54,237 bases of DNA from assembly GCA_947090365.1 (NCBI GenBank), contig CAMUNT010000003.1, positions 1 to 54,237 of the forward strand. Reading direction: 5' to 3'. The notes under the pieces are model-generated. The model was given only the letters and a program-made list of their open reading frames with translations, was not told the origin of the DNA and ran no database searches. Made by a program: the position numbers and the translations under genes. The stretch is from an uncultured Clostridia bacterium (lineage in GTDB: Bacteria; Bacillota; Clostridia; Christensenellales; Borkfalkiaceae). Position 1 is the first letter of the stretch. Every line of letters begins with the position of its first letter. This document shows positions 16,789 through 25,415 of this stretch, piece after piece.

Positions 16789-18002
16789 AAGGCGTCCTCT
16801 TCGGGAATTTCAGCCTCCCCGTCCTTTTCGGAAGCTTGCGCGCAAGTTTCGGCCTCAACGGCAGCTCCGTCTTCGGCGGGTTGCTCTCCCTCGCCGTCTT
16901 CGCCGTCGGGGGCGACCTCTTCTTCACCGTCGGGGACCACTTCGTTCCCTTCCGCGGCGGGAACTTTTTTAACCTTTACCATATGGTAAACGAGGGTTAC
17001 CACCCCGCTTACGAGCATATTGAAATAGTATGAAAACAGTCTTGAAATCATAAGCGCCAAAAGTATGAACGCTTTATCGTACATCTGACCGTAAATGTGT
17101 ATGAACAGGTACTCGTACGCGCCAACTCCGCCGGGGAGTGGTATCGAGTTATAGCCGAAAAGCACCAGCGCCTGCAATGCGAAAATCTCCAGAAAGGGAG
17201 CATTGGGGTCAATTGCAAGGCAGACAAAGCAGGGAATTAACGTTTGCGACACGCGTTGAAGAATATTGAAGAGCAAAGTCGTTACGTATACGGCAGGCTT
17301 GTCTTTTAAAACGTGACGGCTTTCGCTGTACTTAGTGACCTCTTCCTCTATCCTGTTGCGCCATTTTTCGGTGTTTTTGATTATTTTAATTTTATTTAAA
17401 AAGGTTATAAGTCCGTTGCCTATCTTTAAAATGGCTTTGCCGAAAAACATACAGCCGATATACAGCCCCATAAGCCCCGCCTGTATGACCGCGCCCGCAA
17501 TTACCAGAACCTGTGCGAAAACGGCGTCAATACCGCCGAATAAGGTCGGGTTTATGCAAAGGGCGATTATGCCGACGACGAAGATTGCACCCGTATAGCA
17601 GATGGTGTTGAACAGCATTCCGAAGCTTGCTTTGCCCGCACTCATACCGTCGCGCGCCATATAGTACACCGCCGCAGGCTGTCCGCCCGCCGCCGTAGGC
17701 GTTACCGCCGAATAGAAGGTGTCCGCCGAAGAATACGCTATCGCAGAAATAAGCTTCGTCTTATGTCCGAAAAAACGGTTTACAAGAAAAATGCTTATAC
17801 CTTCGAAAATAATGAACAAAAGCATACACGCAAAAGCGCCGACAATCCAGACGGGATTGCTGTTGTTGAAATAATCGGCTATTTCACTGAAATTCAGTTC
17901 CTTGTGATTGACGAAAAGCACCACCAGCGTTACCGCTACCAGCACTGCCACGAATGCCAGATTTAAAAGCAGATTTCTCGTCTTTTTTGTCATTTTTGCC
18001 AT
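16785..18002 (-). CDS. Flippase-like membrane protein (YbhN/UPF0104-type)
   Basis: Polytopic membrane protein of 405 residues with about seven to eight hydrophobic segments and motifs of the lysylphosphatidylglycerol-synthase-like transmembrane superfamily (TPTAAGGQPAAVYYMARDG near residue 98; GYNSIPLPGGVGAYEY near 285). The last 60 residues are highly acidic (many Glu, Asp, Gly, Ala), a low-complexity cytoplasmic tail. Coupling to psd-pssA suggests lipid transport or modification, but the substrate cannot be read. I prefer the ATG at 18002, preceded by AAGTGA, over an in-frame TTG 21 nt upstream. Confidence 0.85.
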   Translation of the reverse strand: MAKMTKKTRNLLLNLAFVAVLVAVTLVVLFVNHKELNFSEIADYFNNSNPVWIVGAFACMLLFIIFEGISIFLVNRFFGHKTKLISAIAYSSADTFYSAVTPTAAGGQPAAVYYMARDGMSAGKASFGMLFNTICYTGAIFVVGIIALCINPTLFGGIDAVFAQVLVIAGAVIQAGLMGLYIGCMFFGKAILKIGNGLITFLNKIKIIKNTEKWRNRIEEEVTKYSESRHVLKDKPAVYVTTLLFNILQRVSQTLIPCFVCLAIDPNAPFLEIFALQALVLFGYNSIPLPGGVGAYEYLFIHIYGQMYDKAFILLALMISRLFSYYFNMLVSGVVTLVYHMVKVKKVPAAEGNEVVPDGEEEVAPDGEDGEGEQPAEDGAAVEAETCAQASEKDGEAEIPEEDAL

Positions 18003-18085
18003 TTCGTTCACTTTCGGGCGCAAAATTAAAAATGCGCTGTATTTGATTTTACTTTATTTAAAGTAATTTGTCAACAAATAGAAAT

Positions 18086-18117
18086 AAGCCGACTGCACTT
18101 TATTGCACAGCCGGCTT
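18086..18117. terminator. Terminator of the parA-parB operon
   Basis: Imperfect hairpin AAGCCGACTGCA / TGCACAGCCGGCTT with T-rich sequence on its leftward side, directly after the parB stop. Confidence 0.7.
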
Positions 18118-18123
18118 TAACTT

Positions 18124-19041
18124 TTAAGATTTATTGTCTACGATATCCAGTATTTCGGAAATTCTGTCCAGATCGTCGCGCGAATAGTAATCGATATAAA
18201 TCCGACCCTTCTGGTCGTTGCCGATTAAGCTGACCTTCGTCTGAAAGGTGTACTTCATACGCTCGACAAGGTTTTTAAGCTCTATCGAAGCCAGCGCACG
18301 CTTTTTGCTTTTGCGCTTTTCCAGAATTTCGGGCGGGACATTGTGCGCGCGGACTTTCTTTTCAAGCTCGCGCACAGACATCTGGTTTCTTATCGCTTCA
18401 TTGGCAAACTTAACCTGATCTTCCGCGTTAAGCACGATAACCGTCCTTGCGTGCCCCGCGGACAGTCTGCCGTCCGCAACCAGTCCTATTACCTCGGGGC
18501 AGAGGTTTAAAAGCCTTAACGTATTTGCAATTGCAGGTCTGGATTTTCCTATTCTTTCGGCAAGCTCGTCCTGCGTTAATTTGTAGTCCGTCATCAACTG
18601 CTTCATCGCGGTAGCGGCTTCGATGGGGTTTAAATCCTCGCGCTGTAAGTTTTCTATCAGCGAAATTTCTTTTATTTCCCTTTCGCTGTATTTTCTTATA
18701 ACGACAGGTATCGTTTCCCTGCCCGCAAGTTTGCTTGCGCGGAAACGTCGCTCGCCTGCGATAATCATATAAGTGCCGTCGCCGTTATCGTTTACGACGA
18801 TAGGCATAATAACGCCGTGCTTTCTTATCGAATCGGCAAGCTCCTTTAAAGCCTGCTCGTCAAAGTTTTTGCGGGGCTGGTTGGGGTTTGCAGTAATTAA
18901 ATCGATACGCAAATCCTCAGCGTTCTTTCTCTCTTCCTCGGTATAGCCGAACGCGCTTTTTCCGTCGAACATTTGTTCGTACGCATCGTCCGTTTCCTTG
19001 AACAGTTCGTCGAGTCCTTTTCCTAATCCTTTATTAGCCAT
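18124..19041 (-). CDS. parB: Chromosome-partitioning protein ParB (Spo0J)
   Basis: Sequence-specific CTP-dependent clamp that loads at parS and spreads. The 305-residue protein has the N-terminal CTP/parS region (NPNQPRKNFDEQALKELADSI, then GERRFRASKLAG with the Arg-rich box, and ENLQREDLNPIEAA), a central helix-turn-helix (TQDELAERIGKSRPAIANTLRLL) and a C-terminal dimerisation domain. The start follows GGAGG. Three parS palindromes lie within 5 kb. Confidence 0.97.
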   Translation of the reverse strand: MANKGLGKGLDELFKETDDAYEQMFDGKSAFGYTEEERKNAEDLRIDLITANPNQPRKNFDEQALKELADSIRKHGVIMPIVVNDNGDGTYMIIAGERRFRASKLAGRETIPVVIRKYSEREIKEISLIENLQREDLNPIEAATAMKQLMTDYKLTQDELAERIGKSRPAIANTLRLLNLCPEVIGLVADGRLSAGHARTVIVLNAEDQVKFANEAIRNQMSVRELEKKVRAHNVPPEILEKRKSKKRALASIELKNLVERMKYTFQTKVSLIGNDQKGRIYIDYYSRDDLDRISEILDIVDNKS

Positions 19042-19053
19042 TTTTAGCCTCCG

Positions 19054-20052
19054 TTAATTTTTTTTGGAGCAGTCCGAATGGAACCGCTCGTGCGTGCAGG
19101 AAGAAAACAGCAGTTTACCTTTTTTGTAGAACGCCAGATCTTCCAAATTGTTCAGATCGTAATCGCTTTCGAACTTTTTCAGCCAGTTTACCGTCTGTTC
19201 GTTAAGCTTTATGTAAAAAACCTTTGATAGCTCCGACGAGGTCGTGCAGTGCCAGCAGAAAGTTACCTCCGTCTTTATAAGGTTATCTTTCAAACATTTG
19301 TTCTCTTCGGTTTCTATCTCTTCGGTCAGCGGGCGGACGGTTTCAAGCTTTTTCAGCTTGTCCAGAACGTAAGCACACGTTCCCGTAAAATCGACGGAGC
19401 TGTATGCGTGCCACAGCTCGTCAAGCGAGGAATAAATTCTGTCGCCGCTGAATACGTCGGTAAAGCAGGCATAACCGTCGTTTGCCTCTATCAAAGCGAA
19501 ATGCTGCCTGCAATAGTCCTCGTACTCTTTTTCGATGTCGGCGTAAATTTCGCTGAACGGAGGAAGCTTTTTTCTCTCATCTTCGCTGACACCGTTAAAT
19601 TCCCTTTCCGCCGTTTCGTAACAAGCTTTTTTGACTTTTCCGAGGGCTTCGTTTGCAAGCTTTTCGGAAATTGAATTTTTACCGTAGGCACAGGTTAAAG
19701 AAAAGCTGTCGGCAAGCGGAAGGTACTTTTCAAGCAGGCCCGCCATATTCAGATTATCGAAGGCGAGCATCTCCCTATACTCTTCCACCGTCATCCTGTC
19801 TTCGCCTAAAAACGCCACCTTCACTTCACCGTCTTCGTACGCCCCCGCGCTTTCCAGATACCTGATAAGCTTTTTATCGTTTTTAAACTTTTTGGTTTCG
19901 CCCCCGCAGGTTACGTAACAGCTGAGCCTTACAAAAGTGTTTTTGGCGAGCTTAATTCCCATTACCGGATCTATTTCGATTTCCCCGCAGTTCCCGGCGA
20001 GGGTTACGTGCATAGTTGAGTTAAGTGCTTCAAAAAATTCTTTTTCTTTCAT
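19054..20052 (-). CDS. Unknown protein encoded between parA and parB
   Basis: A 332-residue soluble, acidic protein that I do not recognise. It has no signal peptide, membrane segment or nucleotide-binding motif. Visible traits are an early beta-like region (residues 10-60, with Cys in SCYVTCGGE), a long charged helical centre (about 115-190) and scattered Cys/His in the last 70 residues (FCWHCTTSSE, SSCTHERFHSDCSK). The ATG at 20052 overlaps the parA stop as ATGA, and parB follows 12 bp after its own stop, so all three are almost certainly translated from one mRNA. A longer in-frame start inside parA is unlikely. Position suggests a link to origin segregation. Confidence 0.85.
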   Translation of the reverse strand: MKEKEFFEALNSTMHVTLAGNCGEIEIDPVMGIKLAKNTFVRLSCYVTCGGETKKFKNDKKLIRYLESAGAYEDGEVKVAFLGEDRMTVEEYREMLAFDNLNMAGLLEKYLPLADSFSLTCAYGKNSISEKLANEALGKVKKACYETAEREFNGVSEDERKKLPPFSEIYADIEKEYEDYCRQHFALIEANDGYACFTDVFSGDRIYSSLDELWHAYSSVDFTGTCAYVLDKLKKLETVRPLTEEIETEENKCLKDNLIKTEVTFCWHCTTSSELSKVFYIKLNEQTVNWLKKFESDYDLNNLEDLAFYKKGKLLFSSCTHERFHSDCSKKN

Positions 20053-20810
20053 TGTTTCGATAAAAACTCCTCGGTTAATGCTTTGTACGCTTTGGCCCCT
20101 ATGCACTTGGGGTCGTAAAGCATAATGGGCTTGCCGTGGCTGGGAGCTTCGGCAAGACGGACGTTGCGGGGAATAATAATTTCGTAAAGCTTGTTTTTAA
20201 AGAACTTTTTAATTTCGGTTGCGATCTGCCTTGAAATCAAAGCCCTGCCGTCATACATCGTGATTACTACCCCTTCTATCGCAAGGGAAGGGTTCAGCCT
20301 CTGCTTTACGAGGGCAATTGTATTCATAAGCTGGCTTACGCCCTCCAAAGCAAAATATTCGCCCTGCAGGGGAATGATTACCGAATCGGCCGCAACCCAG
20401 GCGTTGATGGTCAGAAGCCCCAAAGACGGCGGACAGTCGATGAATATATAATCGTAACGCCCGCGTACCCTTTCAAGGGCTTCCTTTAAAATTCTTTCTC
20501 TGTTGCGCTTGTATACGAGGTCTACCTCCGCCCCCGACAAATCCACGTTTGCGGGCAAAAGGTCTAAATTGTTTACCTGCGTGGCAATGATATTCGCTTC
20601 CGCAGAGTCGTCCTCTATAAGAACGTTATGTACGCTTCTTTTCAGCTGGCTTTTGGAAAAACCGAGAGCCGTAGTCGCGTTCCCCTGCGAGTCGATATCG
20701 ACAAGCAGGGTACGCTTTCCGAACTCGGCACAGTATGCCGCCATATTCACAGCGGTGGTGGTTTTACCCACCCCGCCCTTTTTATTCGTAAATGCTATAA
20801 TTTTTCCCAT
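20049..20810 (-). CDS. parA: Chromosome-partitioning ATPase ParA (Soj)
   Basis: Deviant-Walker ATPase working with ParB in origin segregation and control of initiation. The 253-residue protein has the P-loop KKGGVGKTTTAVN (residues 10-22), DIDSQGNATTALG at about 40-52 and IDCPPSLG near 117. The start is the ATG at 20810, 5 nt after GGAGG; an upstream in-frame GTG overlaps that ribosome site and is rejected. The stop is shared with the start of the unknown middle gene. Confidence 0.97.
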   Translation of the reverse strand: MGKIIAFTNKKGGVGKTTTAVNMAAYCAEFGKRTLLVDIDSQGNATTALGFSKSQLKRSVHNVLIEDDSAEANIIATQVNNLDLLPANVDLSGAEVDLVYKRNRERILKEALERVRGRYDYIFIDCPPSLGLLTINAWVAADSVIIPLQGEYFALEGVSQLMNTIALVKQRLNPSLAIEGVVITMYDGRALISRQIATEIKKFFKNKLYEIIIPRNVRLAEAPSHGKPIMLYDPKCIGAKAYKALTEEFLSKQ

Positions 20811-20877
20811 ATGTTCCTCCACACGAAAACAATTTTCGTGATTTTGCTTTCACCGATAATTACCGTTTACACTTAAC

Positions 20878-20891
20878 GTTTCACGTGAAAC
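20878..20891. promoter_or_regulatory. parS site 1
   Basis: GTTTCACGTGAAAC, a perfect 14-bp palindrome matching the Spo0J-binding parS core. It touches the ftsH stop codon and lies just upstream of parA. Confidence 0.9.
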
Positions 20892-22933
20892 TAATTGCTT
20901 TCGTATCTCTTGAACGGGTTTTCCGCCCTGTCGGCGTCGTGTTCGTCCATATACTTTATAACCTCGTCGTAGGTCTTGCCTTCGATAAGCATATCTACCT
21001 CTTCGGTATAGATAGTTTCGCGTTCGATAAGCACTCTCGCCATATTGTCGAGAACGGAGCGGTTTTCGCTTAAAAGCTTTCTTGCCCTCTCGTGCTGGCT
21101 GTTTACTATATCGCGCACTTCGTCGTCAATCATTTTTGCGGTTTCGTCGGAGTACGCACGCTGTGTAGCCATATCCCTGCCTATGAACATAGGCTGTGAA
21201 TCGTCGTTGTAAGCAATCATTCCAAGCTTATCGCTCATACCGAATTCCGTTACCATTGCGCGGGCGAATTTGGTTACCTGTCTGATGTCTCCGCTTGCAC
21301 CCGAGGAAATATCTTTGATAACGAGCTCTTCCGCAACGCGTCCGCCGAGACCCATACAGATGTCGTCAAGCATAAAGTTTTTGGAATAGTACGCCCTGTC
21401 CTTTTCGGGACGGGTCATAGTGAAACCGCCTGCGTTTCCGCGGGGGATTATAGTAACCTCGTGAACGGGGTCGCAGTTCGTACAAAGCTTTGCAAGTATG
21501 CAGTGTCCCGCTTCGTGGAAGGCCGTAAGGCGTTTTTCAGATTCGGTTACTACCTTGCTCCTCTTCGCAGGGCCCATAGAAACCTTGTCTATACTTTCGA
21601 AAAGCTCAGCGTTGGTTATAAACTTCTTGTTTGCACGCGCGGCGAGGATTGCCGCTTCGTTCATAAGGTTTTCAAGATCCGCTCCCGAGAAGCCTGCGGT
21701 CAGTCTTGCAACCGTCTTGAAGTTGACTTCGGGGGATAAAGGTTTGTTGCGCGCGTGTACTTTTAATATCTGCTCTCTGCCCTTGACGTCGGGAAGGTTT
21801 ACGTAAACCTGTCTGTCGAAACGTCCGGGACGGGTAAGTGCGGGGTCGAGAATGTCCGCACGGTTCGTCGCCGCTATTACGATTACGCCCTCGTTTGCTT
21901 CGAAGCCGTCCATCTGTACGAGTATCTGGTTCAGGGTCTGCTCCCTCTCGTCGTTGCCTCCGCCAAGACCCGCACCTCTGTGCCTGCCCACTGCGTCGAT
22001 TTCGTCTATGAAGATTATGCAGGGCTGGTTCTTTTTAGCCATATCGAAGAGGTCGCGCACACGCGAAGCACCTACGCCGACGTACATTTCAACGAAGTCC
22101 GAACCGGAAACCGAGAAGAACGGAACGCCCGCTTCGCCCGCAACCGCCTTGGCAAAAAGCGTTTTACCCGTTCCGGGAGGGCCGATAAGAAGCACGCCCT
22201 TAGGAATTTTAGCCCCGAGGTCGGAAAACTTTTTAGGCTGTTTGAGGAACTCGACTATTTCGGCAAGCTCTACCTTTTCTTCCTCGGCGCCCGCCACGTC
22301 TGAAAAGCGCACCTTTATATTCGTTGATACGCGTGCCTTCGATTTGGCAAAGCTCATCACCTTGCCCGCTCCGCCCATCGACGAGCGGATTATAAGGAAG
22401 AACACCACGCACATTATAACTATCATTATAACCGAGAATGCCGTCGAAACCCAGCTTCCCGAGTTGGGGTTACCCCATTCGATAGATACGCCGAATTCTT
22501 CCCACCTTTTGAAGGTTTCCGAATCCCACGCATCCGTACCGTAGGCCGAAGGGCCGTAGAAGTAATACGCTTTTATAGGATTTCCCTTGGCGTTGTAGGT
22601 GTAGCCCGTATATTCGTAACCGTCGACGAGAACCTTGAATATTGCATTAAGCTTCTGCTCTTTGCCATCCTTGTCAACGATTTTTCCGTCCTTGAAAGTA
22701 TAGTCAGGATGATTACCCTCACCCTCGACGTTACTGAAAATGTTGCCCTCTTCGTCTACGTTAAGCTTGCCTTTGTCGTCGTAGTACCGGGCGTTTTCAA
22801 TGTATTGCTGAAAATCTTTACGGTCGATCTTCTCGGTACCTCCGCTCATCAGCTGGGTTACTATTACCGCGATTACCGCCGCAATCAGAACGGCAACGAT
22901 TACCCAGGTCAATATTTTTCCTTTCTTATTCAA
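20891..22933 (-). CDS. ftsH: ATP-dependent zinc metalloprotease FtsH
   Basis: Membrane-anchored AAA+ protease for membrane and regulatory proteins. The 680-residue protein has a membrane segment (about 8-28), an external domain of about 130 residues, a second membrane segment (about 163-183), Walker A GPPGTGKT (251-258), Walker B IIFIDEIDAVG (307-316), the second region of homology ending RPGRFDR (368-373) and zinc site HEAGH (473-477). The start is TTG with a strong AAAGGAG, spacing supported by the MNKK signal-like start. The external domain is larger and more acidic than the Bacillus version. Confidence 0.96.
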   Translation of the reverse strand: MNKKGKILTWVIVAVLIAAVIAVIVTQLMSGGTEKIDRKDFQQYIENARYYDDKGKLNVDEEGNIFSNVEGEGNHPDYTFKDGKIVDKDGKEQKLNAIFKVLVDGYEYTGYTYNAKGNPIKAYYFYGPSAYGTDAWDSETFKRWEEFGVSIEWGNPNSGSWVSTAFSVIMIVIMCVVFFLIIRSSMGGAGKVMSFAKSKARVSTNIKVRFSDVAGAEEEKVELAEIVEFLKQPKKFSDLGAKIPKGVLLIGPPGTGKTLFAKAVAGEAGVPFFSVSGSDFVEMYVGVGASRVRDLFDMAKKNQPCIIFIDEIDAVGRHRGAGLGGGNDEREQTLNQILVQMDGFEANEGVIVIAATNRADILDPALTRPGRFDRQVYVNLPDVKGREQILKVHARNKPLSPEVNFKTVARLTAGFSGADLENLMNEAAILAARANKKFITNAELFESIDKVSMGPAKRSKVVTESEKRLTAFHEAGHCILAKLCTNCDPVHEVTIIPRGNAGGFTMTRPEKDRAYYSKNFMLDDICMGLGGRVAEELVIKDISSGASGDIRQVTKFARAMVTEFGMSDKLGMIAYNDDSQPMFIGRDMATQRAYSDETAKMIDDEVRDIVNSQHERARKLLSENRSVLDNMARVLIERETIYTEEVDMLIEGKTYDEVIKYMDEHDADRAENPFKRYESN

Positions 22934-23132
22934 AACAATCTCCTTTTTTTTATTATTGTAATGGTAATTTTAGCATAAAAAGGTTTCGTTTTCAAGTGTT
23001 TACGCTACCATATTTATATATATCACGCAAATTTTATCGGTTTTTCACTTTTTCGGTGAAACCTTCTGCTGATAAAAACTCTTTTATTGCTGTATTTTTA
23101 CACTGCGCTAACTGTGTTTTTGCATAAAATCC

Positions 23133-23146
23133 GTTTCACGTGAAAC
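23133..23146. promoter_or_regulatory. parS site 2
   Basis: Perfect palindrome GTTTCACGTGAAAC, same 14-bp core as site 1. Confidence 0.9.
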
Positions 23147-23174
23147 TTACACCAAAATTTTTTTGTTTATTTTA

Positions 23175-23190
23175 TGTTTCACGTGAAACA
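23175..23190. promoter_or_regulatory. parS site 3
   Basis: TGTTTCACGTGAAACA, a perfect 16-bp palindrome and the best of the three parS matches. It lies 42 bp from site 2. Confidence 0.92.
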
Positions 23191-23338
23191 CGAAGCGCGG
23201 TGTTTTGACCGTTTTTCTGTGGTTTTGTTGATTTCATACTGTGGAATTGTCGATAAAATTGTTGATAACACTTTTGCCGTACTAATCCCCGCATCTTATA
23301 TTTTGCGTAACTTGAAGCAATTTTAACCTTTTTATTTT

Positions 23339-23372
23339 AAATCCGCCACAATCGGAAAGGGCGGATTTTTTT
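23339..23372 (+). terminator. Orphan rightward terminator upstream of yyaC
   Basis: AAATCCGCC / GGCGGATTT stem with T7 after it. No annotated gene runs into it from the left, so it could end a small RNA or an antisense transcript from the ftsH promoter region. Confidence 0.7.
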
Positions 23373-23450
23373 CACATTTTTGTATTTACTATTATATTTT
23401 ATAAAGTAACGGTCAATAACTGCAACAGTTAAAGTTTAAGGAGAACTGAT

Positions 23451-24032
23451 TTGGATTACTCGTTTAATTTATATAATTCGCTTGCATCGAGCGGCGTATG
23501 CCTGGCACTTAAAAAAACTACACCGGAGGGCTCTGCTCCCGTAATTTTATGTATAGGAAGCGATCTGTCCGTCGGCGACAGTCTGGGTCCCGTTACGGGA
23601 ACGAAGCTCAAACAGTCGCTTGCGGGACTCAACTGTTACGTTTACGGCACACTTGCAAGGCCGATTACCGCGCACGAGGTCAAGTATATGAACGAGTTTC
23701 TGAAATCCACTCACCCCGACAGTCCCGTTATCGCAATCGACGCGGCGGTCGGCAATGCGGGAGATATAGGACTTATCAAAATTGCAAGACGCGCACTCCG
23801 CCCCGGGAGCGGAGCAAATAAAAAGCTTAACAAGGTCGGCGACGTGTCCGTTATGGGAATTATCGCAGAGCAATCCGTTTTTAATTATTCGCTTTTTTCG
23901 GCAACCCGTCTCAACGTTATTTATAAAATGGCGGATATAATAGCGGAGGGCGTAACCTCGTTCGTTCTCGACCGCATTCAGAACAGCAGACTTAACACTG
24001 TTAAAGAGGAAGCATTTAAAAGGGTGCTTTGA
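23451..24032 (+). CDS. yyaC: YyaC-like spore protease-fold protein (DUF1256)
   Basis: YyaC proteins are sporulation-associated and fold like the GPR protease, though their substrate is not established. The 193-residue product has VILCIGSDLSVGDSLGPVTG (about 32-51), PVIAIDAAVG (about 94-103) and VGDVSVMGI (about 128-136), all diagnostic. The start is TTG with AAGGAG 8 nt upstream. In Bacillus subtilis yyaC also sits near spo0J and the origin, so its place here is conserved. Confidence 0.9.
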   Translation: MDYSFNLYNSLASSGVCLALKKTTPEGSAPVILCIGSDLSVGDSLGPVTGTKLKQSLAGLNCYVYGTLARPITAHEVKYMNEFLKSTHPDSPVIAIDAAVGNAGDIGLIKIARRALRPGSGANKKLNKVGDVSVMGIIAEQSVFNYSLFSATRLNVIYKMADIIAEGVTSFVLDRIQNSRLNTVKEEAFKRVL

Positions 24033-24065
24033 TTATTTAGTCATATCAGTAGGTTAACAGGCGTA

Positions 24066-24218
24066 GTAATTGAGATACGCGGATTAAACGTCACGTTTTA
24101 AGTTTGATTTGCGATTTGACAAGTCTATTGATAAAGTAATTAAGATACGCGGATTAAACGTCACGTTTAAGTTTGATTTGCGATTTGACAAGTCTATTGA
24201 TAAAGCAATTAAGATACG
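24066..24218 (+). repeat. Tandem copies of the dispersed 68-70 bp repeat
   Basis: Unit 1 (24066-24135) and unit 2 (24136-24204) are nearly identical; both contain AGATACGCGGATTAAACGTC, AAGTTTGATTTGCGATTTGA and CAAGTCTATTGATAAA. A third, truncated unit starts at 24205 (GCAATTAAGATACG). Related copies are at 9297-9390 (inverted) and 45044-45110. Confidence 0.85.
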
Positions 24219-24235
24219 TCGTTAACTTAAGGTGA

Positions 24236-24262
24236 GGGCGCAGACTTTAAAAGTCTGCGCCC
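24236..24262. terminator. 13-bp hairpin between convergent yyaC and SLOG genes
   Basis: GGGCGCAGACTTT-a-AAAGTCTGCGCCC is a perfect inverted repeat. It lacks a clear T-tract on either side but is placed to stop both convergent transcripts. Confidence 0.6.
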
Positions 24263-24279
24263 TTCGATTATTCGGATAT

Positions 24280-24729
24280 TTACAATTCTATTATTTTTTT
24301 TCCTGCCCGTCTGGCGTAGTTAACGGTATAGAGCGTTCCGCCCGATTTACTGCGCAAAAAGCTTATTAAAACATCACAGTTGTCCACTAAAAATCTGTTG
24401 CGCCTCTGCATACAGCCATTTACGTAAACGGGTTCGAGTACGATAACCTCGTCGCAGGCGGAAATCATTTCTTTATAAAGTCTTTTATTATTCTGTGAAA
24501 AACGTTCGCTCTGGTTCGCACAGGGCAGGCACCCCACAAGCTTGATTTCGTACTTTTCTTTAAGCTCAACCACAGCCTGCGCGCACTTCAAGTCGAAGCC
24601 AATCGCCATTCCGCACAAAAATTTCTTCGTGCCTGTCTTTATAAGATTTTCTATAACGCGCTTTAAAAGCAGTTCGTCGAAATCGGTGTTACTTAAAATA
24701 CGGTGACCGGTAAACGCGCATACACTCAT
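24280..24729 (-). CDS. SLOG-family (DUF1273/YpsA-like) protein
   Basis: A 149-residue Rossmann-like protein starting VCAFTGHR, with FLCGMAIGFDLKCAQAV (about 38-54), QSERFSQNN, and the end GGTLYTVNYARRAGKKIIEL. These match the YpsA/DUF1273 branch of SLOG, a fold proposed to bind nucleotide-derived ligands. Its ATG overlaps the rsmG stop by 4 nt, so it is probably co-expressed with rsmG. A second, divergent SLOG gene is at 35066-35548. Role unknown. Confidence 0.8.
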   Translation of the reverse strand: MSVCAFTGHRILSNTDFDELLLKRVIENLIKTGTKKFLCGMAIGFDLKCAQAVVELKEKYEIKLVGCLPCANQSERFSQNNKRLYKEMISACDEVIVLEPVYVNGCMQRRNRFLVDNCDVLISFLRSKSGGTLYTVNYARRAGKKIIEL

Positions 24730-25409
24730 AAGGGCCTTTTTCTCTCTTTCCCCTGTCCGCGGGGATAGACGGACGGGGTGCTTTTAATCTTTTTTATAAC
24801 TATAAGCTTCCGCTTGCCGTAATTTTCTGGCAGAGAGTATGCGATAACGTCCGCAATTTCCCCGCCCAGCAGTTGTACGGCGTGCTGCGCCCCCTGAATT
24901 TCTTCGTCGGCATCGCCCTTGTAGGCTATAAACGAACCGCCTACTTTTACGAAGGGCAGGCAGTATTCGCACAAAGTATTCAGCTGCGCCACCGCTCTTG
25001 CAACGCAAAAATCGAATTTTTCGCGGAGATTTTTTTCATGCGCCCCCTCTTCGGCGCGGATATTTAACACTTTTACGCTTTTTAAGGACAAGTTATCCAC
25101 AACCTCGTTTAAAAACCTGCACTTTTTTGCCGTACTTTCTATTAACGTAAAATTAAGATCGTCCCTTACAATTTTCAGAGGTATCGAAGGAAAACCTCCG
25201 CCCGAGCCTATTTCAACTACCGATGCGCTGTTAAAAATTAACTTTTCGCCGACGATACTGTCGTAAAAATGCTTGTAAAAAACCCCTTTTTCGTCGGTAA
25301 CCGACGTTAAATTACAAATTTTATTGCATTCGCACAAGAAATGCGAGAATTTTTCAAATTGCTCTTTATGAACGTTTTTTATTAAATCGAGATATTTTTC
25401 TTCCTGCAT
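24726..25409 (-). CDS. rsmG: 16S rRNA (guanine527-N7)-methyltransferase RsmG (GidB)
   Basis: Methylates G527 of 16S rRNA using S-adenosylmethionine. The 227-residue protein has NKICNLTSVTD, the SAM motif VVEIGSGGGFPSIPLKI, LIESTAKKCRFL and FDFCVARAVA. The upstream extension to a GTG at 25466 has no family similarity, so I use the ATG at 25409. That ATG has no Shine-Dalgarno; a TATAAT lies 6 nt before it, suggesting a leaderless mRNA. The gene borders the probable oriC, as rsmG/gidB often does. Confidence 0.94.
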   Translation of the reverse strand: MQEEKYLDLIKNVHKEQFEKFSHFLCECNKICNLTSVTDEKGVFYKHFYDSIVGEKLIFNSASVVEIGSGGGFPSIPLKIVRDDLNFTLIESTAKKCRFLNEVVDNLSLKSVKVLNIRAEEGAHEKNLREKFDFCVARAVAQLNTLCEYCLPFVKVGGSFIAYKGDADEEIQGAQHAVQLLGGEIADVIAYSLPENYGKRKLIVIKKIKSTPSVYPRGQGKERKRPL

Positions 25410-25415
25410 AAGCCC

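Larger units (their letters stand above)
22934..23450. other. Intergenic region between divergent ftsH and yyaC
   Basis: About 517 bp without a gene. It holds two parS palindromes (23133-23146, 23175-23190), two or three weak DnaA-box-like words (such as TGTTGATAA at 23260-23268), and a rightward terminator at 23339-23372. I found no clear promoter feeding that terminator. An origin function is possible here but less likely than at 25445-25782. Confidence 0.6.

Noticed and set aside
23200..23330. Alternative oriC between ftsH and yyaC
   Set aside because: Only weak DnaA-box-like words and no AT-only unwinding tract comparable to the region before dnaN; kept as a secondary possibility.
24066..24218. 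Tandem repeats considered as a CRISPR array
   Set aside because: Only two full units, and the whole 69-70 bp unit is repeated with no unique spacers; no cas genes nearby.
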